Origin: JACXTP01 sp963827905
GTDB taxonomy: Archaea; Thermoplasmatota; Thermoplasmata; Methanomassiliicoccales; UBA472
DNA length: 64,000 bases
Assembly: GCA_963827905.1 (NCBI GenBank)
Contig: CAWHCB010000002.1
Span: 62,001 to 126,000 of the forward strand
Reading direction: 5' to 3'
Shown: positions 51,757-62,469 of the stretch, one piece after another
Layout: each line of letters opens with the position of its first letter
Numbering within the stretch: the stretch's first letter is position 1
The notes under the pieces: generated by a model
What the model saw: only the letters and a program-made list of their open reading frames with translations
Told to the model about the DNA's origin: nothing
Database searches by the model: none
Position numbers and translations under genes: made by a program

Positions 51757-52645
51757 GCATGCACTGGAATGTGTGCGAAAGGCTGGGGCGATCGCCGGGG
51801 AGGCCAGGGAACTTGGCGTGAGCCTGGTCGCACCTGGAAGGACGTTAGCTTCTCTAGCGAACGAGGTGGAGGCATACATCATGGATAGGGGCGCCAAGCC
51901 TGCGTTCCCCGTCAATATCAGCATCAACGAGGTAGCAGCCCATTTCTCGCCCAACAACACTGACAAGACGGTGTTCGAACCGGGCGATGTGGTCAAGGTG
52001 GACGTGGGCGCGCACGTCGATGGCTACATTGGCGACACGGCAGCAACAGTGGAGGTGGGCAGTCGGAACTGGCAGGGATTGATCGAGGCCTCGCACCGAG
52101 CCCTCATGATGGTGGTGGAGATGATCGGGGACGGCACCCCGGTAAGGGCCATCGGAGGGACCGTGAAGCGGTCCATTCTTGAATCTGGATATCGTCCTGT
52201 CAGCAACCTGCACGGTCACGAGATGAAGCGATACAACCTCCATGCCGGGCTCTCCATCCCGAACATCGATGATGATACTCTGGCCTGGATCAGGAACGAC
52301 ATGGTCATAGCGGTGGAGCCTTTCGCCACTAACGGGAACGGGGTGGTGAACAACGGTAAACCAGGCAACATCTACCGGGTGATCCGGGACCGCCCGATTA
52401 AGGATGAGAAGGCCGCTAAGATGCTGGAGGACATCCGCCAGTACTTTGGGACCCTACCGTTCTGCGAAAGGTGGTGCGACGCCTTCTCGAACGATGCCGC
52501 GCATAATCTGAAGCTACTGCTCCGCCATGGGGTGATATCCTCCTATTCGATATTGAAGGAGAGGAACGGGGCGGTGGTCAGCCAGGCCGAGCACACCTTG
52601 CTGGTGCGGAACGGAAAGTGCGAGATCACCACCAGGAAGCTGTGA
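51749..52645 (+). CDS. map: Methionine aminopeptidase, type II
   Basis: Removes initiator Met from nascent proteins. The 298-residue archaeal form has metal ligands in VVKVDVGAHVDGYIGDTAAT (two Asp), NLHGHEMKRYNLHAG (His), MVIAVEPFAT (Glu) and SQAEHTLLV (Glu). The helical type II insertion is present between the last two. The ATG at 51749 overlaps the end of the Sua5 gene by 8 nt. Confidence 0.96.
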   Translation: MDEHALECVRKAGAIAGEARELGVSLVAPGRTLASLANEVEAYIMDRGAKPAFPVNISINEVAAHFSPNNTDKTVFEPGDVVKVDVGAHVDGYIGDTAATVEVGSRNWQGLIEASHRALMMVVEMIGDGTPVRAIGGTVKRSILESGYRPVSNLHGHEMKRYNLHAGLSIPNIDDDTLAWIRNDMVIAVEPFATNGNGVVNNGKPGNIYRVIRDRPIKDEKAAKMLEDIRQYFGTLPFCERWCDAFSNDAAHNLKLLLRHGVISSYSILKERNGAVVSQAEHTLLVRNGKCEITTRKL

Positions 52646-52681
52646 CCGTAGACGGTCCAGTGAATCCGGTCCTTCACCGCA

Positions 52682-52693
52682 AATATTTATAAT
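52682..52693 (+). promoter_or_regulatory. TATA box of tRNA-Leu
   Basis: AATATTTATAAT lies 28-39 nt before the tRNA 5' end, at the spacing expected of an archaeal TATA box. Confidence 0.6.
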
Positions 52694-52720
52694 GAATCCG
52701 CTTTTACGAAGTTTTACTTT

Positions 52721-52808
52721 GCGAGGGTAGCCAAGCCAGGTCAAAGGCGACAGACTCAAGATCTGTTCCTGCAGAGGTTCGCCGGTTCAAATCCGGCCCT
52801 TCGCACCA
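52721..52808 (+). tRNA. tRNA-Leu (anticodon CAA), CCA encoded
   Basis: Acceptor GCGAGGG pairs with CCTTCGC, the anticodon arm ACAGA-CTCAAGA-TCTGT gives CAA, a long class II variable arm follows (TCCTGCAGAGGTTC), then T-arm GCCGG-TTCAAAT-CCGGC and discriminator A at 52805 with CCA. The class II shape and anticodon identify leucine. Confidence 0.95.
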
Positions 52809-52892
52809 TTTCACCTCAATTCTTGAAAAATAATAATCGTCCCAACCGATCTCAATGAGGATCGAGTTAGGATAAAAAAGGAAAAGGGGTTT

Positions 52893-53369
52893 TTATGCCG
52901 CTGGTTTCTCAGCAGGCGTCTGGTCCGGCTTTGGCTTCCATATGATGGCCAACAGACCACCGACGATACCTAATACAGACCCTAGGATCCATCCGCCACC
53001 GAACAGAAGTCCGACGATCGAGAAGATGATGATGCTGGCACCAGCGGTCTTTCGGAGCTCCGGTTTCAACAGTAGGGTCATGGCACCACCGGCAATGATC
53101 GAACCGATGAACAGAAGGATGATACCGATCAGAACCCAGGACAGTCCGGCCCAAAGGTCTTCGTTGATTCCGAAATAGAGCGACCTGAAGAAGATCGCGG
53201 CTAATCCCTCGAAGAACATCAACATGCCACCAAAGGCGGACAGGAACAGGGCGGCCTTGGGGTAGTTGTTCGCGTTCAACATCTCAGGGGTTATCTTTAT
53301 CTGTTGAGGTGGTTGCGGCGCTGGTTTTACGGGTTGTTCATTGGTCAATTGTAACTCCTCCATTCCCAT
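52893..53369 (-). CDS. Hypothetical four-helix membrane protein
   Basis: About 158 residues: a Pro/Gln-rich cytoplasmic N-terminus (VKPAPQPPQQIKITPEML), then four helices (ALFLSAFGGMLMFFEGLAAI, LSWVLIGIILLFIGSIIAGG, AGASIIIFSIVGLLFGGGWI, LGSVLGIVGGLLAIIW) and a Pro/Lys tail. It resembles small DUF4064-like archaeal membrane proteins, without firm assignment. The gene is divergent from the large surface protein. Confidence 0.6.
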   Translation of the reverse strand: MGMEELQLTNEQPVKPAPQPPQQIKITPEMLNANNYPKAALFLSAFGGMLMFFEGLAAIFFRSLYFGINEDLWAGLSWVLIGIILLFIGSIIAGGAMTLLLKPELRKTAGASIIIFSIVGLLFGGGWILGSVLGIVGGLLAIIWKPKPDQTPAEKPAA

Positions 53370-53511
53370 CGTTAGATGGGGATTAAACACCGATGGCAAT
53401 AATTGCTATTTAAAATTATGAATTCCGAAATTGGAATTTTTATCAGGATTGAGAAATCACCGTTCTATTAAATACCATTCCTAAACTATTGCATCTGGGG
53501 AGGAAATCGGT

Positions 53512-56500
53512 ATGGCACGGAAGGACCCGATTCTCAAAACAGTTGTAGTTTGCCTGTTGGCACTCGCCACATTGATGGCCGCGGTATTGATCATTCCAGT
53601 GGAAAACGTCGAGGCAGCTCCAGCACCTGGTTGGATAGTGGAAACACCCGATTCCACAGGGTTGGTCGGCATGTATTCTTCGATGGAATTGGACTCCATG
53701 GACAAGGCTCATATCAGTTATTACGACCAGACCAACACGGCCTTGAAATATGCGACCAATTCCGGAGGCTCTTGGGCAAGCGTGACCCTGGACGAGGCCG
53801 GAGAGGTCGGGCTGTATTCCTCTTTAGCGATCGATTCCAACGACAAGGTCCATATCAGCTACTTCGATAGCACCAATGCCAACCTGAAATACGCGACCAA
53901 TGCCGGGGGCAGTTGGGCCATCTCCACCGTGGACAGCAGCACTGACAATGTCGGGAGCTACAATTCCATAGATGTGGATAATAACGATAAGGCTCACATC
54001 AGCTATTACGATCTGACCAGTAAGGACCTGAAATATGCCAACAACATGGCTGGCAGCTGGGCGATCGTCACCGTCGACTCCACTGGGAGTGTCGGTATGC
54101 ATTCTGCTATCGGGGTAGATTCGTCGAGTTATGCCCATATCGCCTACTATAACGAATCTGGGTCTGGTGGATATAAGAACCTGAAATATGCCTCGAACAT
54201 CGGAGGGACCTGGAATTGGAAAGTGTTAGATGCCAGCACCTCTGACATGGGAAGGTATACCTCCCTGGTCATGGATTCCAACGACAAGGTCCATATCAGC
54301 TATTGCTGTTACTCCTGTCAGAAATTGAGCTATGCGACGAACTCGAAGGGTGCGAACGAGTTCGATTTCGATTTCGACTACCCGGACTATGGCCAGGTGG
54401 GATGGTTCACCTCCATAGCCCTCGATCCCAATGATAAGCCATACATCTCATATTATGACATATTGAATAATGACCTGCTTATGGTCGAAAAGACCGGTAC
54501 ATACTGGTCTTCAATATTGACCGTCATCGGTGATGGGTCGGTCGGTACATACAGCTCTATTGATGTGAAGACGAATGGTAAGGTCTGCATCAGCTACTTC
54601 AACAGCACGACCAGCGACCTCTGTTTCGTGATGCAATCCTCCGTCCCGTTGGCCCCCGCTCTACTTTCAGCGAACTCAGGTGACCAACACACTGTCCTAT
54701 CATGGACCACTCCGACCGACAATGGTGGGTCCAGTGTCACCGGTTACAAACTATACCGGGGAACGACATCTGGTGGGGAGTCATTATTGACAACACTTGG
54801 TACATGTCCTGACCTTCAACGACACTGGCCTGACGAACGGTCAGACCTATTATTACAAGGTCAGGGCGGTCAGCGCCCTAGGGGACGGCGAGATGTCCAA
54901 CGAACTGAATGCCACACCATCTACCGTTTCATCCGCCCCACAGAATCTCCACGCCCTATCGGGCGACGCCTTCGTGGCCTTAGATTGGGGCACCCCATCG
55001 AACAATGGCGGGGCGGCCATTTCCAACTACCAGGTCTGGAGGGGGTCCATTTCCGGTGGGGAGACCCTCCTGACGGAGATCGGTAACACCTTGACATACA
55101 ACGATACTAGCGCTCAGAACGGACAGACCTATTATTACGTGGTAAAGGCGAAGAATGTCAGGGGCCTGAGCACAGCCTCAAACGAAGTGATCGGTGAACC
55201 ATTAAGACCGATATCGACCCCCTCTTCCCCACAGAACTTGGCGGCCACTCCCGGAAATGGTCAGGTCTCGCTCACTTGGGTTGTTCCGTTGGACGATGGC
55301 GGCGAGGATGTCACAGCATACAAGGTGTATCGCGGTACATCATCGGGATCGGAGGTCCTCCGCACCACACTGGGCAACGTCCTAAGCTTCACGGACACCG
55401 GGTTGACGAACGGTCAGACCTATTATTACTACGTGCGGGCGGTCAATGTCATAGGTGAGGGGCAGCCCTCCAACGAGGTTTCGACCGCTCCAAGGACCAT
55501 CCCATCTGCCCCGACGATAACATCTGCCACTCCTGGAAATGGTCAGGTCGAACTGGTATGGACGAGTCCCAATAACGGAGGGGCGACGATAACAAGCTTC
55601 GCCCTCTATCGTGGGACGACCGAGGGAGGAGAGACCTGGTTGATAGACCTGGGTAACGTTCTGACATATACCGATACCGGTCTTTCCAACGGTCAGGAAT
55701 ATTACTATAAGGTCACAGCCAGAAATTCCGCCGGTGAAGGTGCGTATTCCAACGAGGTAACAGCTACGCCGGCCACCGTGCCCTCCGCTCCATTGGGATT
55801 GGTGGCGGTCGCTGACGATGGCGAGGTCCACCTGACCTGGTCAGAACCGAGCGAAGATGGCGGCGAGGACATCACTGGTTACAATGTCTACCGAGGCACA
55901 TCCTCTGGGGATCTCGGTCTTATCGCAGAGCTTGGGAACGTAATGCTCTACAATGATGTCGGGCTCACCAATGGCCAGATATATTATTATGTGGTGATGG
56001 CTCAGAACGAAAGAGGGGAGGGGGCGGCCTCTGCGGAGGTCTCAGCCACTCCTGTGACCGTTCCTTCAGCACCGGTCATAATATCGGCAACGCCAAACGA
56101 TGGTCAGGTGATTTTGATCTGGACCATTTCTGACGACGGTGGTTCGAACATCACAGGTTATGTCATCTACCGTGGTACAGAGGCTGGAGCGGAGACGGAA
56201 CTCATCGAGGTGGGGGTCGTCCTCACGTATACCGATGACGGCCTTACCAACGGACAAACCTACTTCTATACAGTGAGCGCGGTCAATGGGGTGGGCGAGG
56301 GAGCCTATTCGAACGAGGTCTCAGCCACTCCCGCGAGCGAACCATCCGCGCCGTCTAACCTTATTGCAATAGCAGGTGACGGGGTCGTGGACCTATCATG
56401 GCAGGCACCATCATACAGTGGTCCAGGTCCGATCACCTACCATCTGTTCCGAAATGATGTCATGATATGGAGCGGAAGTTCATTGGCCCATTCCGATTCC

Positions 56501-57787
56501 GAAGTGACGAACGATGTCACCTACACCTACAAGGTAGCGGCACAGAACTCCATAGGGTGGGGACCAAACTGCACCGCGGTGCAAATCACGCCTGGTATTG
56601 TTGTGCCTACCGCTCCAAGGGGTCTCGCGGCGACCGAAGGGAACGGATTCGTCGAAATCACATGGGTCTCTCCCGAACAGGTTGGATCTGGAACGTTGAC
56701 CTACTACTTGTTCCGGGACGGAGCGGTCGTGTACAGCGGGACCCAGATCGGATTCGTCGATGACGATTTGCAGAAGGGGGTGCTACATACCTACGCTGTC
56801 GCCGCCCTCAATGCCGTAGGTTGGGGTCCCAACAGCAGCGCGATCACGGCCATGTCGTTCGGTGTACCTGACGCTCCATGGGGTCTTACCGGGATAACCG
56901 GAAACGGGGAGGCCCAATTGAGCTGGAACGCAGTAAATTATTCTGGACCAGGACAACTGGTCTATCATCTGTTCCGGGACGGGGTGGAGGTCCACTTTGG
57001 ATCGGAACTATCGTTCACCGATCTCGGCCTGATCAATGGCCAGACCTATCTCTATGTGCTCTCGGCCAACAACTCCGTCGGGACAAGTGCCTTCTCTGAA
57101 GCGATAACCGTCACTCCACAGGGACCGCCCTCCGCGCCACAGGAGCTGATCGCAGCCTCAGGAGACGGCTGGGTCAGACTTAGCTGGTCCATGCCAGGCT
57201 ACATCAGTGAGGGGAACATCATCTATCACCTGTTCCGCGATGATGCGGAGGTCTGGTCCGGACTGGATCTGGCTTTCAATGACACCGATGTCAGCAACGA
57301 CGTTACCTATGTGTATACCGTGGCCGCTCAGAGCTCCCTCGGTTGGGGCCCCAATAGCACGGGGGTAGTAGGGATGCCCGAGGGGACGTCCCAGATGATC
57401 CCCGGTCCGCCCACGGGGTTGGTCGTAACCCCAGGGGATGGCACAGTGTTGTTGACCTGGCAGGTCCCAAGCGAGAACGCATCGTCCGTGACCGGTTACA
57501 ACGTTTATCGTAAGAGCGGGCAAGGGACGTGGGAGCTCATCGCCACCGTCAATGGCACCAGCTACAATGACGATAACGTGATTAACGGACAGGAGTACAG
57601 TTACAAGGTCTCCTCCGTAGGGTCAGGGGAGGAAGGCGAACCGACCGAATCGGCGGTCATCATCCCTCAGAGCTCTGACTCGAACGACGACGAAGGGAAC
57701 AACATGCTGCTGTTCCTCGGCATCGGCGTGCTGGCCATAGCTGCGGTCCTAGCCCTGTTGTTCGTGATGAGGAGGAAAAAGAAGTAG
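53512..57787 (+). CDS. Large surface protein: propeller-like repeats plus eleven fibronectin type III domains, one frameshift
   Basis: A secreted, membrane-anchored protein of about 1425 residues. The signal region is VVVCLLALATLMAAVLIIPV. Seven repeats of 45-50 residues follow, each with a core like NDKVHISYFDSTNANLKYAT followed by GGSW, a layout that suggests a seven-bladed propeller. Eleven FN3 domains come next, opening with PSAPxxLxAxxGDGxVxLSW and closing with GQTYYYKVxAxNxxGEG variants. At the end lie a membrane helix (MLLFLGIGVLAIAAVLALLF) and the anchor RRKKK. An extra base near 54807 splits the gene inside the first FN3 domain. Likely role: adhesion or glycan binding at the cell surface; no enzyme motif is seen. 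Confidence 0.85.
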
Positions 57788-57877
57788 CCACGAAAGGGTC
57801 CGACCGACCGCGTTCACCGATGTCACCGTGCCTGGCAACGAGGCATTTTATAGTAAATGCTGCGTTGCGAATCCAGC

Positions 57878-57895
57878 GACCTCGTCATCGAGGTC
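57878..57895 (+). promoter_or_regulatory. Hairpin at the 5' end of the next gene's transcript
   Basis: GACCTCG-TCAT-CGAGGTC is a perfect 7-bp stem with a 4-nt loop. TTTTATAG at 57847-57854 would start transcription right at this hairpin, 34 nt before the ATG at 57912. Confidence 0.45.
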
Positions 57896-57911
57896 GTGGA
57901 AGGTTACGTTC

Positions 57912-58502
57912 ATGGCAACTGCTAAGACAAAGGCGAAGAAAGGGAAGAGCGCCCCCAAGAAGACGAAGGCCGAGCCCAAACCGAAGAAGGCGGTCGAGGT
58001 CGAGCCAGAAGAGACCGTTGAGATCGTCGAGGAGAGCTGTTCCTGCGGATGCGAGGGAGAGCATGAGCACGATCCCATCATGAAGAACCCGATGCGCTCC
58101 TACGTGCTCAGGGACATTTGGTACGAAGGTCTGAACCAGGTCATCGAGGAGGAGGCGGCCCCCGAGGACAACAAGAAGGAGATGCTCTTCCTTACCTTGA
58201 GCAACGCCCTCCTGGACATGGTCATGGACATAGTCCCTGCCGATGTGGGCGAGATATTGGCGGAGAACATCGATGATTTCCTTTGCATAACCATGGTCAA
58301 CCGCGAGAACGACCTGGACCTGCTGCAGAAGTTCAAGGAGGACTTCGTCATCGAGAAGGGCGACACCTTCGAGGACGAGATCGAGCTGCAGGAGGCCCTA
58401 ACTGAGTTCGAGGAGATCTGGTGGAACAAGGAGCGCAAGGACCTCGGCGACAAGTCCCCCAACGAAGCCATCGCCGATGTGGCGGAACGTTACGACCTCT
58501 AG
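57912..58502 (+). CDS. Hypothetical protein with Lys-rich N-terminus and Cys/His cluster
   Basis: A 196-residue protein. Residues 1-35 are basic (KTKAKKGKSAPKKTKAEPKP), followed by an acidic patch (EVEPEETVEIVEE), a compact potential metal site SCSCGCEGEHEHD, and an acidic helical body (YVLRDIWYEGLNQVIEEEAA, LLDMVMDIVPADVGEILAEN). I start at ATG 57912; the frame is open upstream but crosses the putative promoter. No family is recognised. It precedes mevalonate kinase by 47 nt on the same strand. Confidence 0.65.
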   Translation: MATAKTKAKKGKSAPKKTKAEPKPKKAVEVEPEETVEIVEESCSCGCEGEHEHDPIMKNPMRSYVLRDIWYEGLNQVIEEEAAPEDNKKEMLFLTLSNALLDMVMDIVPADVGEILAENIDDFLCITMVNRENDLDLLQKFKEDFVIEKGDTFEDEIELQEALTEFEEIWWNKERKDLGDKSPNEAIADVAERYDL

Positions 58503-58549
58503 GATTAAATCGGTCGCATGACCTCACCTTTCCTGGGCACGGCGGAGGT

Positions 58550-59485
58550 ATGGGCACGATTACGACCTCGGCACCGGGAAAGGTGATCCTTCTAGGCGAG
58601 CACGCAGTCGTCTTCGGTCAGCCGGCCATATCCCTTGCCATCGACCTCAGGTTGCAGTTGCGCATGCGGCCAGGTCACCACAACAGCCTCAACGGTCACC
58701 CTTTGTCGGAGAGGACGCACCCTTACATCACCCATTGCATCAAACATCTGTGGAACGGGGGGGCTTTGGAACTGGAGACCAGCTCCGCGTTCCCTTCAGG
58801 TTCAGGTCTGGGTTCCTCGGCCGCCGTGACCACGGCCACGCTCGCCGCCCTGATGTCCGCCTCGGGGAACGAGATATCCCAGGAGGGCATCGCCCGCCAC
58901 GCCTTCGAGGTGGAGTCAGAGGTCCAGGGGCGTGCCAGCCCCATCGACACCTCCACCGTCACCCACGGGGAGGGCATCCTTATCGACACAAGACCAGGCT
59001 CAGATCTGCTCTGGCACATCTCCCGCGACGTGAGGGAATGGTACATCCACCATTGCACCGTGCCCCGCATGACCTTGGTGGTCGGATTCACCGGCATCTC
59101 CTCCCCGACCGGCCCGCAGGTGGCGAAGGTGAAGCGATATGTGGACCACAGCAGCTTCGCCCGGGAGGTGGTGGAGGAGATCGGATCGCTCACCCTAGAT
59201 GGACTAAAGTGCCTGCGCGATCAGGACATGGTCGGTCTGGGAGAGCTGATGACCCGGGACCACAAACTGCTCGCCATCCTCGGGGTCTCCTGCCAGGCGT
59301 TAGATAAGTTGGTGGAGGCGGCATTGCCCCACTCCTATGGGGCCAAGCTCACCGGGTCAGGAGGGGGAGGAAGCATGATCGCCCTGACCGATAGGCCAGA
59401 GCAGGTCGCCGAAGGGATAAAGAACAAGGGAGGCACGCCGTTCATCGTGCACACTGGCGTGCCTGGAGTGAGAAAAGAGATTTAG
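58550..59485 (+). CDS. mvk: Mevalonate kinase
   Basis: Phosphorylates mevalonate with ATP in isoprenoid synthesis for archaeal lipids. The 311-residue GHMP kinase shows ITTSAPGKVILLGEHAVVFG at the N-terminus, the ATP loop SGSGLGSSAAV (about residues 83-93) and the C-terminal motif KLTGSGGGGSMIAL. The frame is open upstream of ATG 58550, but homology begins there; GGCGGAGGT abuts the start closely. It lies back to back with the lipid genes that follow on the other strand. Confidence 0.95.
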   Translation: MGTITTSAPGKVILLGEHAVVFGQPAISLAIDLRLQLRMRPGHHNSLNGHPLSERTHPYITHCIKHLWNGGALELETSSAFPSGSGLGSSAAVTTATLAALMSASGNEISQEGIARHAFEVESEVQGRASPIDTSTVTHGEGILIDTRPGSDLLWHISRDVREWYIHHCTVPRMTLVVGFTGISSPTGPQVAKVKRYVDHSSFAREVVEEIGSLTLDGLKCLRDQDMVGLGELMTRDHKLLAILGVSCQALDKLVEAALPHSYGAKLTGSGGGGSMIALTDRPEQVAEGIKNKGGTPFIVHTGVPGVRKEI

Positions 59486-59494
59486 GGAGGAGGT

Positions 59495-60682
59495 TCAGAG
59501 GAACTCCTCGAACTCCTTCACCAGGTCTGGGTGCCGTTCCCTGATGGCCTTGAGCAGGTTGTAGACGGTCACCCTCTCCACCCCGACCTCGTTCAGAGTG
59601 TCGATGACGCTGTCCAGGGTCTTGTCGGGCAGGGTGAGGAACTTCTCCTTGGCCATCCAGTTGCGCCATAGCTTGTTCTCCAGGTCGTCACGCCACAATG
59701 TCTCGTATTCTTGCAGCGCTGCCTCGGAGAAGTCATTGCACTCGACACTTTTAGCCAGGACCTTTCCGGCGTGCATACCGGTTATCATGCCGTTGACGAT
59801 CCCGCCTCCGGTGATGGGGTCGATGACCCGAGCAGCATCCCCGACGAGCAGGAAGCCATCCCCGATGCACTTGTCCAGGGGTGCGCACACAGAGACTCCC
59901 CCAGCGATCGCCTCTACCGGCTGGCCGCATTTGAGGCGGTCATCCTTAGCGATGAACTTGTCCAGGTAGGTCTTGACCTCGCCGGGCTTCTTGAGCTTGG
60001 ACAGCAAAACGCCGATGCCGACGTTGGCGGTGTCGTCACCCTTAGGGAATATCCAGACGTAGCCTCCTGGGGCCATGGAGCCGATGATGAACTCACAGAA
60101 CTCCGGGTCATGCTTGATGTCGACCATGCGGTACTGGAAGCAGGTGGTGATATCGCCTGCCTTAAGGCTGGTATCGATCCCCGCCCATCTGGCCACTTGG
60201 GATTCGAAACCATCGGCGCAGACCACGCATCCAGCCTCGATGGTCAACGGTTCACCGTATGACCTGGCCTTAATGCCCACGACCTTCCCTTTCTTCTTGA
60301 TGACGTCCACAGCGGAGGTGCGTAGCATGATCTCTGCCCCGGCCCGAGCGGCATCGGCGGCCATGGCCTTGTCGAAACGGTGCCTCTCCAGCACCACGCC
60401 GACCTCGTTGCCTGCCTGCTTCTCGTCGATCTGTAATACCTTACCACCGGGCGAGACTATCCTTGCTCCGGAAACGTCCGCCGAGATCCAGCTCCGGTCC
60501 GCCTTGATGCCGACCTTCTTAAGGCCTTCCTTACTGACGCCCTCGGCGCAGCGAAGCGGTGCACCGATCTCCGGCTTCTTCTCGATCATCAGGACGGTGG
60601 CACCACCTTCCGCAGCGTGTCTGGCGGTCAGACTACCGGCGGGACCGGCACCGACGACCACAACGTCGTACTTGAGCTTCAT
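59495..60682 (-). CDS. Geranylgeranyl reductase family protein (digeranylgeranylglycerophospholipid reductase)
   Basis: A 395-residue flavoprotein that saturates the isoprenoid chains of archaeal lipids. FAD binding is seen in YDVVVVGAGPAGSLTARHAA and the GD motif GFLLVGDAARVIDPITGGGI; the conserved active-site region is IGAPLRCAEGVSKEGLKK and PGGYVWIFPKGDDTANVGIG. Its ATG overlaps the stop of the ferredoxin gene (AAATGA), so electron donor and reductase are translated as a coupled pair. Intact frame. Confidence 0.93.
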   Translation of the reverse strand: MKLKYDVVVVGAGPAGSLTARHAAEGGATVLMIEKKPEIGAPLRCAEGVSKEGLKKVGIKADRSWISADVSGARIVSPGGKVLQIDEKQAGNEVGVVLERHRFDKAMAADAARAGAEIMLRTSAVDVIKKKGKVVGIKARSYGEPLTIEAGCVVCADGFESQVARWAGIDTSLKAGDITTCFQYRMVDIKHDPEFCEFIIGSMAPGGYVWIFPKGDDTANVGIGVLLSKLKKPGEVKTYLDKFIAKDDRLKCGQPVEAIAGGVSVCAPLDKCIGDGFLLVGDAARVIDPITGGGIVNGMITGMHAGKVLAKSVECNDFSEAALQEYETLWRDDLENKLWRNWMAKEKFLTLPDKTLDSVIDTLNEVGVERVTVYNLLKAIRERHPDLVKEFEEFL

Positions 60683-60852
60683 TTCTTCACCTCGAGCTTC
60701 AGGGCACCTACGGGACAGGCCTTCACGCAACGGCCACAGCGGTTGCAGTCGTCATTGAAGTCCAGGACCACGTCGTTCAGGTAGATGGCGTTCTGGGGGC
60801 AGGAACCAACACAGGCGCCGCAATGCATGCATTTCTCGACATTCACGATCAT
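60679..60852 (-). CDS. Two-[4Fe-4S] ferredoxin, 57 residues
   Basis: A small ferredoxin not longer than 57 residues, with two complete cluster motifs: CMHCGACVGSCP (residues 8-19) and CNRCGRCVKACP (36-47). GGAGGAG lies 7-13 nt before the ATG, inside the end of the radical SAM gene. The stop overlaps the start of the geranylgeranyl reductase gene. Its position between two reductive lipid enzymes makes it the likely electron carrier for one or both. Confidence 0.92.
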   Translation of the reverse strand: MIVNVEKCMHCGACVGSCPQNAIYLNDVVLDFNDDCNRCGRCVKACPVGALKLEVKK

Positions 60853-60864
60853 GAGCTCTCCTCC

Positions 60865-62421
60865 TCAGGTGTACTCGGTACCATGCCTCTTGCGCCACTC
60901 CTCCAATGGGATGGCGAACTTCTTCTCTACCTCGGTACGGTAGGTCGGACCACCGTTATACGCGCAGAAGGGAATGATCCTCCCGTCCGGGACAGCGTAG
61001 TGGATGCAGCAACGCTTCACCCTCTCGATGTCATAGTTGTAATCGTCCTGGAAGTGCATGCCTCCGATGAACATCATGTTCCAGGAGAACTTGGCCACAG
61101 ACTTCTTGGATGGAATCACCCATTACGGAGCCAAGTAGCTCGAGGAACATCTTCAGGTCCAAGCCTTTGGGCATACGATCCTCATGGATGTTCCTTCTTC
61201 AGGGCGTTGTACGCCTTCAGTTTGGAGGGGAACTTCACCTTTGACTTCTCCGCCTTGATGGAAATTTCGTAAAGTTCCTTGAACAACGGTTCCACATCGA
61301 CGAACCTGGTCAAGGGCACGACCTCTCCCGCGTCGCTGCACGAACAGATAGGTGGCCAGCCCGCAGTGTGGGTGAGCGGTGAAGGCGACCTTCTCCTCGC
61401 CTAGCAAGGCGGAGGCCAGGGTTGATATGGGCACGACGGAGGGTACGGGGTACCAATCGTCTTTGGTTATCTGCCCATCCAATTGCGCTTCCAAATCAAT
61501 CGCTAGGTCCGTCAACGTGTAGCGCTGCTTGGCTCGCTCCTCCTGGTTGATGCGTCCCGTGAAGGCGACCGGTTGGAAATTGATCCCACGGATCACGTCA
61601 CGGTTCTTCAGGGCGAAGCGGAAGATCTCCCCCACCTGGTCGCTGTTCACTCCCTTCACTACCGTGGGCACGAGCACGATGGATGGACGGGGGTCGATGG
61701 CTCGCACGTTCTCGATGCACTTCAGCTTGGTGGCGAGCAGCTTCTTCCCTCTCGCCATCAAGTAGACGTTATCGTCCAGACCGTCGAACTGTAAGTAGAT
61801 GGTGTTCAGGCCCGCGTTGGTGGCAGCACGGAGGAACTCGATGTCATCAGCGAAGCGAATGCCGTTGGTGGCCACCTGGATCTGGGTGACCCCCAGCTCT
61901 TTGGCCTTGGCGATCGCATCGACGAACCGAGGGTAGATGGTGGGCTCCCCACCGGCGAACTGAACTGCCGGACAGGGAACCGGCCGCTCCGCCCTGAGGG
62001 TCTGGAGCATGCCTGTGACCTGCTCGAAGGTCGGCTCGAACACATAGCCCGCCTGGTTGGCGTTAGCGAAGCAGATCGGACATTTGAGGTTGCAGCGGTT
62101 GGTCAGGTCAAGGTTGGCCAACGAGGTGTGGCTCAGGTGGATCTGGCACAGACCGCACTCATTCGGGCAGACCTTGGCGTCCGGGATGGCCGGGTTGGTC
62201 ACACCGACCCCATCGAAGGCGAACTGCTCCGCCTTCAAGTAGAGGCTCGACGTCCGACCAGTATATGTCGTGATCTTTCCATGCTCCGGGCAATTCTTCT
62301 CCATCAGTACCTTTCCGTCCGACTCGAAGATGGTGGCGGATATGATCCGCTTGCACTCGGGGCAGAGGGACTCGGTCTTCTTGGGAAGTCCCTTGGGCAA
62401 TGCACTTTCTTTTGCAATCAT
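60865..62421 (-). CDS. Radical SAM protein of the tetraether lipid synthase (Tes/MJ0619, COG1964) family, three frameshifts
   Basis: About 517 residues after correction. The N-terminal metal site (SLCPECKRIISATIFESDGK, NCPEHG) is followed by CPNECGLCQIHLSHTSLANL and the radical SAM cluster NRCNLKCPICFANAN. VQFAGGEPTIYPRF is the SAM-binding GGE motif. The C-terminal part, restored by dropping single bases near 61336, 61192 and 61112, ends with FSWNMMFIGGMHFQDDYNYD and RCCIHYAVPDGRIIPFC. Family members Tes join two archaeol chains into macrocyclic and tetraether lipids; MJ0619 was earlier proposed to act in methanopterin methylation, so function rests on context. Here the context (ferredoxin, geranylgeranyl reductase, mevalonate kinase) favours lipid chemistry. 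Confidence 0.82.
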
Positions 62422-62454
62422 CTATGCATCCCTTCTGAGACTGTAATTTTTAGA

Positions 62455-62468
62455 TAAGATATAAAAAT
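62455..62468. promoter_or_regulatory. Shared AT-rich core of divergent promoters
   Basis: AGATATAAAAATAT could serve as TATA box for the regulator gene (ATG 62499) and, read on the other strand as ATATTTTTATATCT, for the radical SAM operon (ATG 62421). Distances of roughly 30-40 nt fit both. Confidence 0.45.
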
Positions 62469-62469
62469 A

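Noticed and set aside
54645..57420. Regularly spaced similar units suggesting a CRISPR or satellite array
   Set aside because: The spacing is about 90 codons and the units translate into FN3 domains in one frame; it is protein-level repetition.
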